Below are positions 1 through 6,558 of a DNA stretch of 14,373 nt, one piece after another. The stretch is from an uncultured Aquabacterium sp. (lineage in GTDB: Bacteria; Pseudomonadota; Gammaproteobacteria; Burkholderiales; Burkholderiaceae_C). The position numbers were made by a program, and so were the translations under genes. Each line of letters begins with the position of its first letter. The stretch's first letter is position 1. The stretch lies in contig CALAKR010000407.1 in NCBI GenBank assembly GCA_937923225.1, positions 1 through 14,373 of the forward strand. Direction: 5' to 3'. The notes below the pieces were generated by a model. It was not told the origin of the DNA. It saw only the letters and a list, made by a program, of their open reading frames with translations, and did not search any database.

Positions 1-1
1 A

Positions 2-85
2 TTCGTTCAACAGCACCACGGCACCATCGAATGCGAGAGCGAGCCCGGACGCACGGTCTTCCGAATCCTGATCCCCTTGCCATGA
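2..85 (+). CDS. glnL: NtrB/GlnL-type nitrogen sensor histidine kinase, C-terminal end (partial)
   Basis: Only the last 27 codons and the TGA stop are inside the window; the gene begins upstream. The translated tail contains QQHHGTIECESEPGRTVF followed by an LIPLP ending. This is the closing strand pattern of a histidine-kinase HATPase_c domain (the 'HxGxIxxxSxPGxTxFxxxLP' segment after the G2 box). Kinases with this tail that sit immediately before an NtrC gene are normally NtrB (GlnL), which phosphorylates or dephosphorylates NtrC under control of the PII protein. The gap to the regulator at 155 is 69 bases with no terminator-like structure, so the two are probably co-transcribed. The kinase identity rests on this short tail and on the neighbour. 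Confidence 0.75.
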   Translation, partial: FVQQHHGTIECESEPGRTVFRILIPLP

Positions 86-154
86 GCAAGGCAGTGGGCG
101 GGTTCGAGCCGAGCGAGGGGCCCGCCCACCGGGTGCAACCATTCACAGGCCGGC

Positions 155-1795
155 ATGAAACCCATCTGGATCGTTGACGACGACCAATCCATTCGCTTTG
201 TGCTTGAAAAGGCGCTGGCCCGAGAAGATCTGCCGGTACGCAGCTTCACCAACCCGCGGGACGTGCTCACGGCCCTGGACGACGATGAGCCCCAGGTGCT
301 GGTTTCCGACATCCGGATGCCGGGGGGTTCGGGCATCGACCTGCTGAGCAAGGTCAAGGCGCGCCTGCCGGGCCTGCCCGTCATCATCATGACGGCCTAC
401 TCCGATCTGGACAGTGCCGTGTCGGCCTTCCAGGGCGGGGCGTTCGAATACCTGCCCAAGCCGTTTGACTTGACCAAAGCGATCGAGCTGATCCGCCGTG
501 CGGTCGATGAAAGCGTTCGCGAGGACGTGGCCGACGAGCGCCTGCAGCAGATGCCCGAGATGCTGGGGCAGGCCCCGGCCATGCAGGATGTCTTCCGCGC
601 GATCGGCCGGCTGAGCCAGAGCAATGTCACCGTGCTGATCACCGGTGAATCGGGCGCCGGCAAGGAGCTGGTGGCGCACGCGCTGCACAAGCACAGCCCC
701 CGTGCCAACGGCCCCTTCGTGGCCATCAACACGGCGGCCATCCCGAAAGACCTGCTGGAATCCGAACTGTTCGGTCATGAGCGCGGGGCCTTCACCGGCG
801 CGCAGACCATGCGGCGCGGACGCTTCGAGCAGGCCGATGGCGGCACGCTGTTCCTCGATGAAATCGGCGACATGCCTTTTGATCTGCAGACGCGCCTGCT
901 GCGCGTGCTGTCGGACGGGCAGTTCTACCGCGTGGGCGGCCATCACCCGCTCAAGGCCAATGTGCGCGTGATCGCGGCCACCCACCAGAACCTGGAAGAC
1001 CGGGTGCGCCAGGGCGTATTCCGGGAAGACTTGTTCCACCGCCTGAACGTGATCCGCCTGCGCCTGCCGCCGCTGCGCGAGCGCCGTGAGGACGTGCCCA
1101 CACTGGCGCGCTTCTTCATGCAAAAGAGCGCGAAGGAGCTGGGCGTGGAAGCGAAGCGCATCTCCGAGAGCGCGCTGGCCCGCCTGATGGCCTTCGACTT
1201 CCCCGGCAACGTGCGCCAGCTGGAGAACATCTGCCACTGGCTGACCGTGATGGCCCCGGCTCAGGTGATCGAATCCAAGGATCTGCCGCCAGAGCTGATG
1301 GGCGTGGCGCCACTGGCCAACGTAGCCATTGCGCCGGAGTCACCGGCTGGGGCGACCTCTGCCTCTGCCGCGAGCATGCCGGCCAGCGCTGCGCCCGCAG
1401 CACCGTTGGCATCGGGAGGCACTTACGCGCCACCCGTGACCGCTCCCGTGGCCCCGGCATCGGCCTATGCGGCGCCGCTTGAGCAGCCACAGGCCGTGCA
1501 GGCGGCCTCTGATGGCTGGGGCAGGGTGCCCATGCCCTCGGCGATGCCCGCACCCGCTGCGCCACAGGCGGCCGCCCCGAATGGCTGGCTTGGCGACCTG
1601 GAGCGCGAAGCACGCACCCTGCTGGATGCAGGTCAGACCGACGTGTGGGATCAGCTGACCCGCCGCTTTGAAGCCTGCCTGATCCACACGGCGCTGGACC
1701 TGACCCGCGGCCGGCGCATCGAGGCTGCTCAAAAGCTGGGGATCGGTCGCAACACGATCACCCGCAAGATCCAGGAACTTGGCATCGACGACTGA
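155..1795 (+). CDS. glnG: NtrC/GlnG-type nitrogen regulator, sigma-54-dependent response regulator
   Basis: This 546-residue protein has three domains. A receiver domain (about 1-120) carries the acidic pocket DDD at 8-10, phospho-acceptor Asp52, Thr80 and Lys102. An AAA+ sigma-54 activator domain (about 138-375) has Walker A GESGAGKE (164-171), the sigma-54 contact loop GAFTGA (211-216) and Walker B FLDE (233-236). A Fis-type helix-turn-helix (about 505-546) ends in [18 protein letters not shown]. The expected role is phosphorylation by NtrB under nitrogen limitation, then oligomerisation and ATP hydrolysis to open sigma-54 promoters of nitrogen-assimilation genes. The oddity is a linker of about 94 residues (383-476) made mostly of Ala, Pro, Ser and Val, which makes the protein longer than the roughly 470-490 residues usual for NtrC. 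The ATG at 155 gives the standard start of a receiver domain ([10 protein letters not shown]). Confidence 0.95.
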   Translation: MKPIWIVDDDQSIRFVLEKALAREDLPVRSFTNPRDVLTALDDDEPQVLVSDIRMPGGSGIDLLSKVKARLPGLPVIIMTAYSDLDSAVSAFQGGAFEYLPKPFDLTKAIELIRRAVDESVREDVADERLQQMPEMLGQAPAMQDVFRAIGRLSQSNVTVLITGESGAGKELVAHALHKHSPRANGPFVAINTAAIPKDLLESELFGHERGAFTGAQTMRRGRFEQADGGTLFLDEIGDMPFDLQTRLLRVLSDGQFYRVGGHHPLKANVRVIAATHQNLEDRVRQGVFREDLFHRLNVIRLRLPPLRERREDVPTLARFFMQKSAKELGVEAKRISESALARLMAFDFPGNVRQLENICHWLTVMAPAQVIESKDLPPELMGVAPLANVAIAPESPAGATSASAASMPASAAPAAPLASGGTYAPPVTAPVAPASAYAAPLEQPQAVQAASDGWGRVPMPSAMPAPAAPQAAAPNGWLGDLEREARTLLDAGQTDVWDQLTRRFEACLIHTALDLTRGRRIEAAQKLGIGRNTITRKIQELGIDD

Positions 1796-1824
1796 GCGCC
1801 AAGGACCGGGTTGTCCTGCGAGCC

Positions 1825-1864
1825 AGGGCTCAGGGTCTTCCCCAGGGCTCGGCTGAAAGGGCTC
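1825..1864 (+). repeat. Three AGGGCTC direct repeats between ntrC and the pilus operon
   Basis: The heptamer AGGGCTC occurs at 1825-1831, 1844-1850 and 1858-1864, all on the same strand. The first two copies are extended to CCAGGGCTC. Start-to-start spacings are 19 and 14 bases, so they are not on one helical face by a simple 10.5-base rule. They lie immediately upstream of the palindrome and possible promoter at the head of the pilus operon, so they could be an operator. They may equally be chance in GC-rich DNA. Confidence 0.3.
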
Positions 1865-1890
1865 AAGCTTTAGCGGCAATATGCCGCTAA
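1863..1890 (+). promoter_or_regulatory. Weak sigma-28 (FliA)-like promoter candidate ahead of mshI
   Basis: TCAAGCTT (1863-1870), a 12-base spacer and GCCGCTAA (1883-1890) resemble the flagellar sigma-28 consensus TAAAGTTT-N11-GCCGATAA. The -10 matches 7 of 8, the -35 matches 6 of 8, and the spacer is one base long. A start near 1897 would give an mshI leader of about 80 bases. The element overlaps the palindrome at 1867-1893, so part of the match is built into that symmetry. It gains some weight because the better candidate ahead of the second pilin shares the AAGCTT core. Treat it as a hypothesis. Confidence 0.25.
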
Positions 1891-1893
1891 AGC
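1867..1893. other. Perfect 12-bp inverted repeat (hairpin) between ntrC and mshI
   Basis: GCTTTAGCGGCA (1867-1878) and TGCCGCTAAAGC (1882-1893) are exact reverse complements separated by a 3-base loop, ATA. It lies 71 bases after the ntrC stop, so it may act as the 3' end of the nitrogen operon. However, the following bases are CCCC, and a short T run comes only later (around 1906-1916), so it is not a textbook factor-independent terminator. Alternatives are a regulator-binding palindrome or part of the 5' leader of the pilus operon. Confidence 0.6.
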
Positions 1894-1976
1894 CCCCTGA
1901 TTCCCTTGTTTTTCTTCCGCGAGATGGAAAAGCCTTCTGTCACGATGAGAAACGAGTGGACTTGGGGAATGTTCAA

Positions 1977-3563
1977 ATGTGGCCTCGACGCCGACAAGCT
2001 GACAACGGATCGCACTGGGTGGCCGCCGCCCAGGACGGCGCCGTGCTGCGCGCGCTGCAGGTCACTTATGGCACCGATGAACGCCCGAGCCTGGCTTGGG
2101 TTCACAGCCAGGAGAGCGCTGATTTCTCTCGTGGTTTGCGCGCGCTGGGACGTGCGCACCCTCTGCGCGGGGTGTCTCTCGCCGGGGTGTTGGGTCGAGC
2201 CCAGTACCGCCTGATTTCCACCGAACTGGATGACCTGCCCCGCGAGGAGTGGGCCGGTGTCGTGCGCTGGCGGCTCAAGGAGCAGGTGGACTTCCCGGTG
2301 GACGATGCCATCGTGGATGTGCTGGGTGTGCCGCAGGACACGCAGAACCGTGGCACCCAATCCGCCATCGCCTTGCTGGAGCCGAGAGCCGAGGTTCAGG
2401 CCCTGGCCCTGGCCGTGGACGATGCGGGCCTGAGCTGGAGCGCCATCGAGGTCCCGGAAACCTGTCTGCGCAATATCTGCGCCCTGGCGGAAACTCCGTC
2501 GCAGGCGCATGCCCTGATCGCCTTTGGCAGCGAGCACGCCCTGCTGGTGATCACGCTGGGCGGTGAGCTGGTGATGACGCGCACGATCGAGGTGGCCTCG
2601 GCCGCCCTGATGGGCAGTGAAGAGGCGCGCGGCGGTGCCGTGGGCCGGGCCGGTCTGGAAGTGCTGCGTACGCTGGATACGTTCGAGCGTACCCACAGCA
2701 GGGCCACCTTGTCCGGGCTGTCCGTGGCCCTGCCGGGCGGGTCCGCCAGCATGGCAGAGGTGCTGGCTGATCTGGTCTACGTGCCGGTCAAGCCGCTGGA
2801 GCTGGGGCAACTGCTGGATTGCGCTGCCCTGGGCGACAGCCCCGAGCAGATAGAGGCACTGGCCTCCCTGGAGAACCTGTGCCTGCTGGGCGCCGCCTTG
2901 CGGCCTTTGAGCCAGACCAAGGGCTGCCAGCAGATCGACATGCGCGACCCCGAGCAGGCTCAGGCTGGCGCGATCTCTTGGGGCGCGATGTGGGGGCTGC
3001 GCGCGCTGGCCGCCGTGGTGACCCTGGGCCTGGTTTCCGTGATCGGCATGTCGATCGTGAGCAAACGAATGGAGAGCAGCGCGGTGGCCTTCGAGGCGCA
3101 ACTGGGGCCCTTGCAGATGGCCTCGGCCGCTTTGCCGCCGCCACCGGACCAGGGCGCGCTGGACCAACTGCGCAAGGCCGAGGCATTGCAAAAGCGCTTG
3201 AGCGAGGCCCTGATCAATGCCACGGCCCAGTCGGCTGGGGGGTACTCGGAATACCTGATGGCCCTGGGGCGTCAGGCGCAGCCGAGCGTGTGGGTCACAG
3301 GCCTGGTGGTGCGGGACAGCGGCCGTCAGCTCGAACTGTCAGGGCGCATGACGGATCCTGGCTTCCTGCCGGGTTACATCGCACGCCTCGAGATCGAGGA
3401 CAAGTTCAAGGGGCGCCGCTTCAACCGTGTGGAGCTGGGCTCGGTGAGCAGCGAGATGGCGGGCGACCAGCAACTGAGCACCTTCATCCTGGGCACGAAT
3501 GACGCGGCCAAGACGGCTGACACGAAAGGCGCAGCCGCCCGACCCCAGGAGGCCAAGCCATGA
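1977..3563 (+). CDS. mshI: MshI-type pilus assembly protein, PilM-PilN fusion
   Basis: The 528-residue product starts MWPRRRQ, as MshI proteins typically do. Residues 1-335 form a PilM/GspL-like actin-fold cytoplasmic region that includes WRLKEQVDFPVDDAIVDVLG and an LLGAALRPL segment before the domain boundary. A PilN-like peptide QQIDMRDP (318-325) precedes one membrane helix (about 338-360). A short coiled coil and a periplasmic PilN-type fold (about 361-510) follow, with an Ala/Lys-rich tail. PilM and PilN are usually separate genes (MshI and MshI2 in some MSHA clusters); here they are one bitopic protein, the layout of GspL. It should scaffold the inner-membrane alignment complex with MshJ and contact MshE. 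The in-frame ATG at 1881 was rejected because it lies in the palindrome and adds 32 residues unlike the family. The ATG at 1977 has a GGGGA Shine-Dalgarno at 1964-1968. The stop overlaps the next start (ATGA). Confidence 0.85.
   Translation: MWPRRRQADNGSHWVAAAQDGAVLRALQVTYGTDERPSLAWVHSQESADFSRGLRALGRAHPLRGVSLAGVLGRAQYRLISTELDDLPREEWAGVVRWRLKEQVDFPVDDAIVDVLGVPQDTQNRGTQSAIALLEPRAEVQALALAVDDAGLSWSAIEVPETCLRNICALAETPSQAHALIAFGSEHALLVITLGGELVMTRTIEVASAALMGSEEARGGAVGRAGLEVLRTLDTFERTHSRATLSGLSVALPGGSASMAEVLADLVYVPVKPLELGQLLDCAALGDSPEQIEALASLENLCLLGAALRPLSQTKGCQQIDMRDPEQAQAGAISWGAMWGLRALAAVVTLGLVSVIGMSIVSKRMESSAVAFEAQLGPLQMASAALPPPPDQGALDQLRKAEALQKRLSEALINATAQSAGGYSEYLMALGRQAQPSVWVTGLVVRDSGRQLELSGRMTDPGFLPGYIARLEIEDKFKGRRFNRVELGSVSSEMAGDQQLSTFILGTNDAAKTADTKGAAARPQEAKP
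3547..3552 (+). promoter_or_regulatory. Strong Shine-Dalgarno AGGAGG for mshJ
   Basis: A full AGGAGG sits 7 bases before the mshJ ATG at 3560, inside the last codons of mshI. This is the best ribosome-binding site in the operon. It fixes the mshJ start, which overlaps the mshI stop as ATGA. Confidence 0.8.
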
Positions 3564-4267
3564 GCGACGCCGTCAAGAACATCAATTGGGTGGCCCTATG
3601 GAACCAGGGCCTGCTGCGCTGGCGGCGAGCCCGGCGATCGTTCGATGCACGGGTGCTCAACGAACGGCGTCTCTTGATCATCGCCGTGGTGGCGGGCGTT
3701 TGGTTCGTGCTGGACAACGCCTGGGTCACGCCTGGCTACAAGCAACTGGCGGCCAGCATGGCGCGCAAGAACCAGGCTGAGCAGGCGGTGCTGGCCTTGC
3801 AGGCACGACAACGCCAGCAGCTTGAAGACATGGCCCGCGCGCAGGCAGCGGTCAAGAGCGAGTTGCAGCTCACGCGCGAGCGCATGCAGCGGCAATCGGA
3901 AGAATTCGAGAAAGCACGCCAGGTGCTGGTGCCCGCGCGTGAGATGCGGGCCTTGCTGGAAGGGCTGTTGGGCGAGCAGAAGTCGCTGCGCGTCACGTCC
4001 ATGAAGACCCTGCCTCGTGAGGAGATTCAGTTGCCGCATGTGGATGGTACGGGGCAAGCTGCCTTGCTGTACCGGCATGGCCTGGAGATCCGGGTCGTCG
4101 GCAGCTTTCACGATCTGCTGAACTGGTTGCGCAGCATCGAGAGCATGCCCCGCAAGCTGATGTGGGATGAGATGTCGCTGGAGGCAGACGATCTGGCCGC
4201 GCTCACCCTGACCTTGAAGGTGCACACCTTGAGCAATGACCGCGAACCTCTGGAGATGGCGCCGTGA
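3560..4267 (+). CDS. mshJ: MshJ, PilO-like inner-membrane alignment protein
   Basis: A 235-residue bitopic protein. It has a basic cytoplasmic N-terminus (LLRWRRARRSFDAR, 18-31), a single membrane helix at about 38-55, a long charged coiled coil (about 66-130) rich in Gln, Arg and Glu, and a small ferredoxin-like periplasmic domain to the end. This is the architecture of PilO/GspM and of MshJ, which pairs with the PilN part of MshI in the periplasm and links to MshK and the secretin. MshJ-type proteins carry the 'LLxGLLGxxxxLRVxSMKTLP' pattern seen here around residues 133-154. The start overlaps the mshI stop by 4 bases, and the stop overlaps the GTG start of mshK, so translation is probably coupled. 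There is no enzymatic motif; the role is structural. Identity rests on architecture plus gene order. Confidence 0.85.
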   Translation: MSDAVKNINWVALWNQGLLRWRRARRSFDARVLNERRLLIIAVVAGVWFVLDNAWVTPGYKQLAASMARKNQAEQAVLALQARQRQQLEDMARAQAAVKSELQLTRERMQRQSEEFEKARQVLVPAREMRALLEGLLGEQKSLRVTSMKTLPREEIQLPHVDGTGQAALLYRHGLEIRVVGSFHDLLNWLRSIESMPRKLMWDEMSLEADDLAALTLTLKVHTLSNDREPLEMAP

Positions 4268-4734
4268 CCAAACGCCTGCTGCTGTTTTGCCTGGGAGGTG
4301 TCGGTGCCTTGGCTGCTGCGTGGTCATGGGCTGCGGATGTGATCGTGTTGCCAGACCCCACCCGGCCACCCAATGCGGTGCTCCGGGCAATGAGCATCAA
4401 GCAAGGCGGTGGGCTGGCTGCACCTGCCGCACCGGCTGCGCTGGCCGCCTCCGGGGCAGCCAGTGGCGCGTCGGCCGCTGCGCCGGCCCGGCGTGAGCCC
4501 CGGCTGATGTCGGTGCGCGTGAGCGCGGAGCACGGCAACGTGGCCCTGCTCGATGGCCGCCTGGTGGCGGTGGGCGACCGCGTGGGCGACAGCACGGTGG
4601 TTTCGATCGATGACGATGGTGTGGTGCTGCGTGGGGCCAAGGGCTCTCAGCGGCTGTCGCTGACACCGACGGCCAGCAAGCGCTGGCCTGGCAAGGAATC
4701 TCCCGCCTCGGGCGGCGGAAAGGAAACACGATGA
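4264..4734 (+). CDS. mshK: MshK, periplasmic PilP-like pilus assembly protein
   Basis: A 156-residue protein starting at GTG 4264, which overlaps the mshJ stop as GTGA; a GGAG at 4252-4255 supports it. A hydrophobic N-terminus (about 4-23) ending SWA|A looks like a cleavable signal peptide. It is followed by the DPTRPP motif (about residues 31-36) characteristic of MshK and related PilP/GspC-type proteins. An Ala-rich flexible stretch (about 54-78) leads to a small beta domain (about 82-140) containing VSIDDDGVVLRG, like the HR/PilP fold that touches the secretin N0 domain. The expected role is to join the MshI-MshJ inner-membrane complex to the MshL pore. The stop overlaps the mshL start (ATGA). 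The protein is small and poorly conserved, so the call relies on the DPTRP motif and on its place between MshJ and MshL. Confidence 0.82.
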   Translation: MTKRLLLFCLGGVGALAAAWSWAADVIVLPDPTRPPNAVLRAMSIKQGGGLAAPAAPAALAASGAASGASAAAPARREPRLMSVRVSAEHGNVALLDGRLVAVGDRVGDSTVVSIDDDGVVLRGAKGSQRLSLTPTASKRWPGKESPASGGGKETR

Positions 4735-6557
4735 CATCCCTTCATCGCGTGGCGGCGTGGACGCTGGTGGCGTCAGCGGCCTGGAGTGCCTGCCAGGTGC
4801 AGGCTTTTGGGTGGCGTGATTCCCGCAAGCCCGCCAGCGAGCAGGGTGCTGATGCACAGAGCAACGCACCTGAGCGCACTCCGAGCGACACGATCGTGCT
4901 GGCCTCTGCCCAGGGGCGTCCGGCTTCGGGCATGTCGGTGTCGCTGTCGATGCCGGCGCGCTACCTGGCCAATGCGGAGCCGACCGCATCGCCAGCCATC
5001 GCCACACCGACCAGCAGGGCGTCGACGCCATTGATCAATCCAGGCGCCGTGAGCAGTGGCGGGCGCTTCGATCTGGTGGTCAACAACGCCCCGGCCTCGC
5101 AGGTGTTCCTGCAACTGGGTGCGGGCACCTCGTACAACATGCTCGTGTCGCCCGAGGTCACGGGCACGATCTCGGTGGCGCTGCGTGGTACCACCGTGCC
5201 TGAAGCCCTGGAAACATTGCGCGAGCTGTTTGGCTACGACTTCCGCATCGCGTCGGGCAACCGTGTGTTCGTCTATCCGAACGCCGTGCAGACGCGCCTG
5301 TTCAAGATCAACTACCTGCCAGGCAGACGCCAGGGCACATCGGACCTTCGCGTCAGTTCGAGCTCCATCACCAATACCAGCACAGGCAGCTCCAACACCG
5401 CATCCAACACGACGACCTCTGGTGGCAACACGACCTCGGCCGTCGACACTTCACAGGTGCGCATGACCTCCGATGCCGACTTCTGGAAGGAAGTGCAGGT
5501 GTCGCTCACGACCATGATCGGCACGGACGGTGGGCGCAGCGTGGTGCTCAACCCAGCGGCCGGCGTGATCGTGGTGCGGGCCACGCCCAGCGAACAGCGT
5601 CAGGTGGAAAGCTACCTCAAGGCCGTGCAGGTGAACGTGGCGCGCCAGGTGATGCTCGAAGCCAAGATCATCGAGGTGCAACTGCAGCGTGAGTCATCGG
5701 CGGGGGTGAACTGGTCGCTGTTCCGCAACGTGGGCAATGGCAAGACGCTGGGGATTGGCAATGTGGCGCCAGGCACCAACCTGTCCACTGGCGGCACGCT
5801 CAGCAACAGCAGTGTCAGCATCGGCAACAGCGCGGCGGGCATCGCGGCAGGTTCGCTGGCCACCAGCGCGTTGGGGCAGGGCTTCTATGGCTTGGCCTTC
5901 CAATCGAGCACGTTCTCGGCCTTGCTGAACTTCCTGCAGACGCAGGGTGATGTGCAGGTGCTGTCCAGCCCGCGCATCGCCACGCTCAACAATCAGAAGG
6001 CCGTGCTGAAGGTGGGCAACGACGAGCTGTTCGTCACAGGCGTTTCCACCAGCACCACCTCGTCGGGCAACAGCTCGGTCACGACCCCGACGCTGACGCT
6101 GCAGCCCTTCTTCAGCGGCATCTCGCTGGATGTGACGCCGCAGATCGACGAAGAGGGCAACGTGACCCTGCACGTGCACCCTGCGATCAGTGTGGTCAAC
6201 GAGAAGAACAAGAGCATCGACCTGGGCGAGATGGGTTCCTACCAGTTGCCGCTGGCCTCCAGCTCGATCAACGAAACAGACAGCATCGTGCGCGTGCGCA
6301 ATGGCAATATTGTGGCCATCGGTGGCTTGATGCGGCATGAGTCTTCGGCAGATCGCGCCGGCGTGCCGGGCCTGAGCGAGTTGCCCGGTGTTGGCGGCCT
6401 GTTCCGCCAGCGAAGCACCGCGACGAGCAAGCGCGAACTGGTCATCCTGATCCGTCCCACCGTGATCGGCGAAGACGGCAGCGGCTGGACCAGCGACGAG
6501 CCGGTCACCTCCATGCTGCCTGCACAGCCTGCCGGCGCTGCCGGTTCGGAGCGCTGA
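4731..6557 (+). CDS. mshL: MshL, outer-membrane secretin of the MSHA pilus
   Basis: The 608-residue product has a signal peptide with a likely cleavage after VQA (23-25). Cys21 lies in WSAC, which is not a convincing lipobox. Residues 26-110 are a low-complexity linker. An STN/N0-type domain (about 111-185) starts GRFDLVVNNAPASQVF. A Ser/Thr/Asn-rich stretch (208-243) precedes a secretin N1-like domain (about 250-330), and the C-terminal secretin barrel domain fills about 380-590. Barrel hallmarks are VLSSPRIATLNNQKA (410-424), SLDVTPQID, and the signature VAIGGL...PGLSELPGVGGLF (from 528). It forms the multimeric outer-membrane channel for the pilus. AAGGA at 4720-4724 is the ribosome site. 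The barrel signature makes the secretin call firm; the Msh subtype comes from the neighbours. Neither MshM nor MshN follows it. Confidence 0.95.
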   Translation: MTSLHRVAAWTLVASAAWSACQVQAFGWRDSRKPASEQGADAQSNAPERTPSDTIVLASAQGRPASGMSVSLSMPARYLANAEPTASPAIATPTSRASTPLINPGAVSSGGRFDLVVNNAPASQVFLQLGAGTSYNMLVSPEVTGTISVALRGTTVPEALETLRELFGYDFRIASGNRVFVYPNAVQTRLFKINYLPGRRQGTSDLRVSSSSITNTSTGSSNTASNTTTSGGNTTSAVDTSQVRMTSDADFWKEVQVSLTTMIGTDGGRSVVLNPAAGVIVVRATPSEQRQVESYLKAVQVNVARQVMLEAKIIEVQLQRESSAGVNWSLFRNVGNGKTLGIGNVAPGTNLSTGGTLSNSSVSIGNSAAGIAAGSLATSALGQGFYGLAFQSSTFSALLNFLQTQGDVQVLSSPRIATLNNQKAVLKVGNDELFVTGVSTSTTSSGNSSVTTPTLTLQPFFSGISLDVTPQIDEEGNVTLHVHPAISVVNEKNKSIDLGEMGSYQLPLASSSINETDSIVRVRNGNIVAIGGLMRHESSADRAGVPGLSELPGVGGLFRQRSTATSKRELVILIRPTVIGEDGSGWTSDEPVTSMLPAQPAGAAGSER

Positions 6558-6558
6558 G

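Noticed and set aside
143..1237. Long - strand open frame opposite ntrC
   Set aside because: It lies wholly across the conserved AAA+ and receiver coding sequence. It is an antisense shadow of high-GC codons, and its translation is a His/Gln/Arg-rich mixture with no recognisable domain.
1867..1916. The 1867-1893 palindrome as a standard intrinsic terminator of ntrC
   Set aside because: The stem is strong, but C residues follow it directly and the T-rich stretch starts more than 10 bases later. It is recorded as a hairpin only.
1881..1976. Upstream ATG extending MshI by 32 residues
   Set aside because: The ATG is inside the hairpin loop and stem, has no ribosome site, and the added residues do not resemble any MshI start. 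MWPRRR at 1977 with GGGGA upstream fits the family.
1796..1976. Sigma-54 promoter for the pilus operon driven by the adjacent NtrC
   Set aside because: No GG-N10-GC element with the surrounding TGGCAC/TTGC-like bases was seen in the gap, so NtrC adjacency is taken as coincidental.
1887..3191. 434-codon - strand open frame opposite mshI
   Set aside because: Same cause: GC-rich third positions keep the antisense frame open. No domain, no signal peptide, and it conflicts with a well-supported gene.
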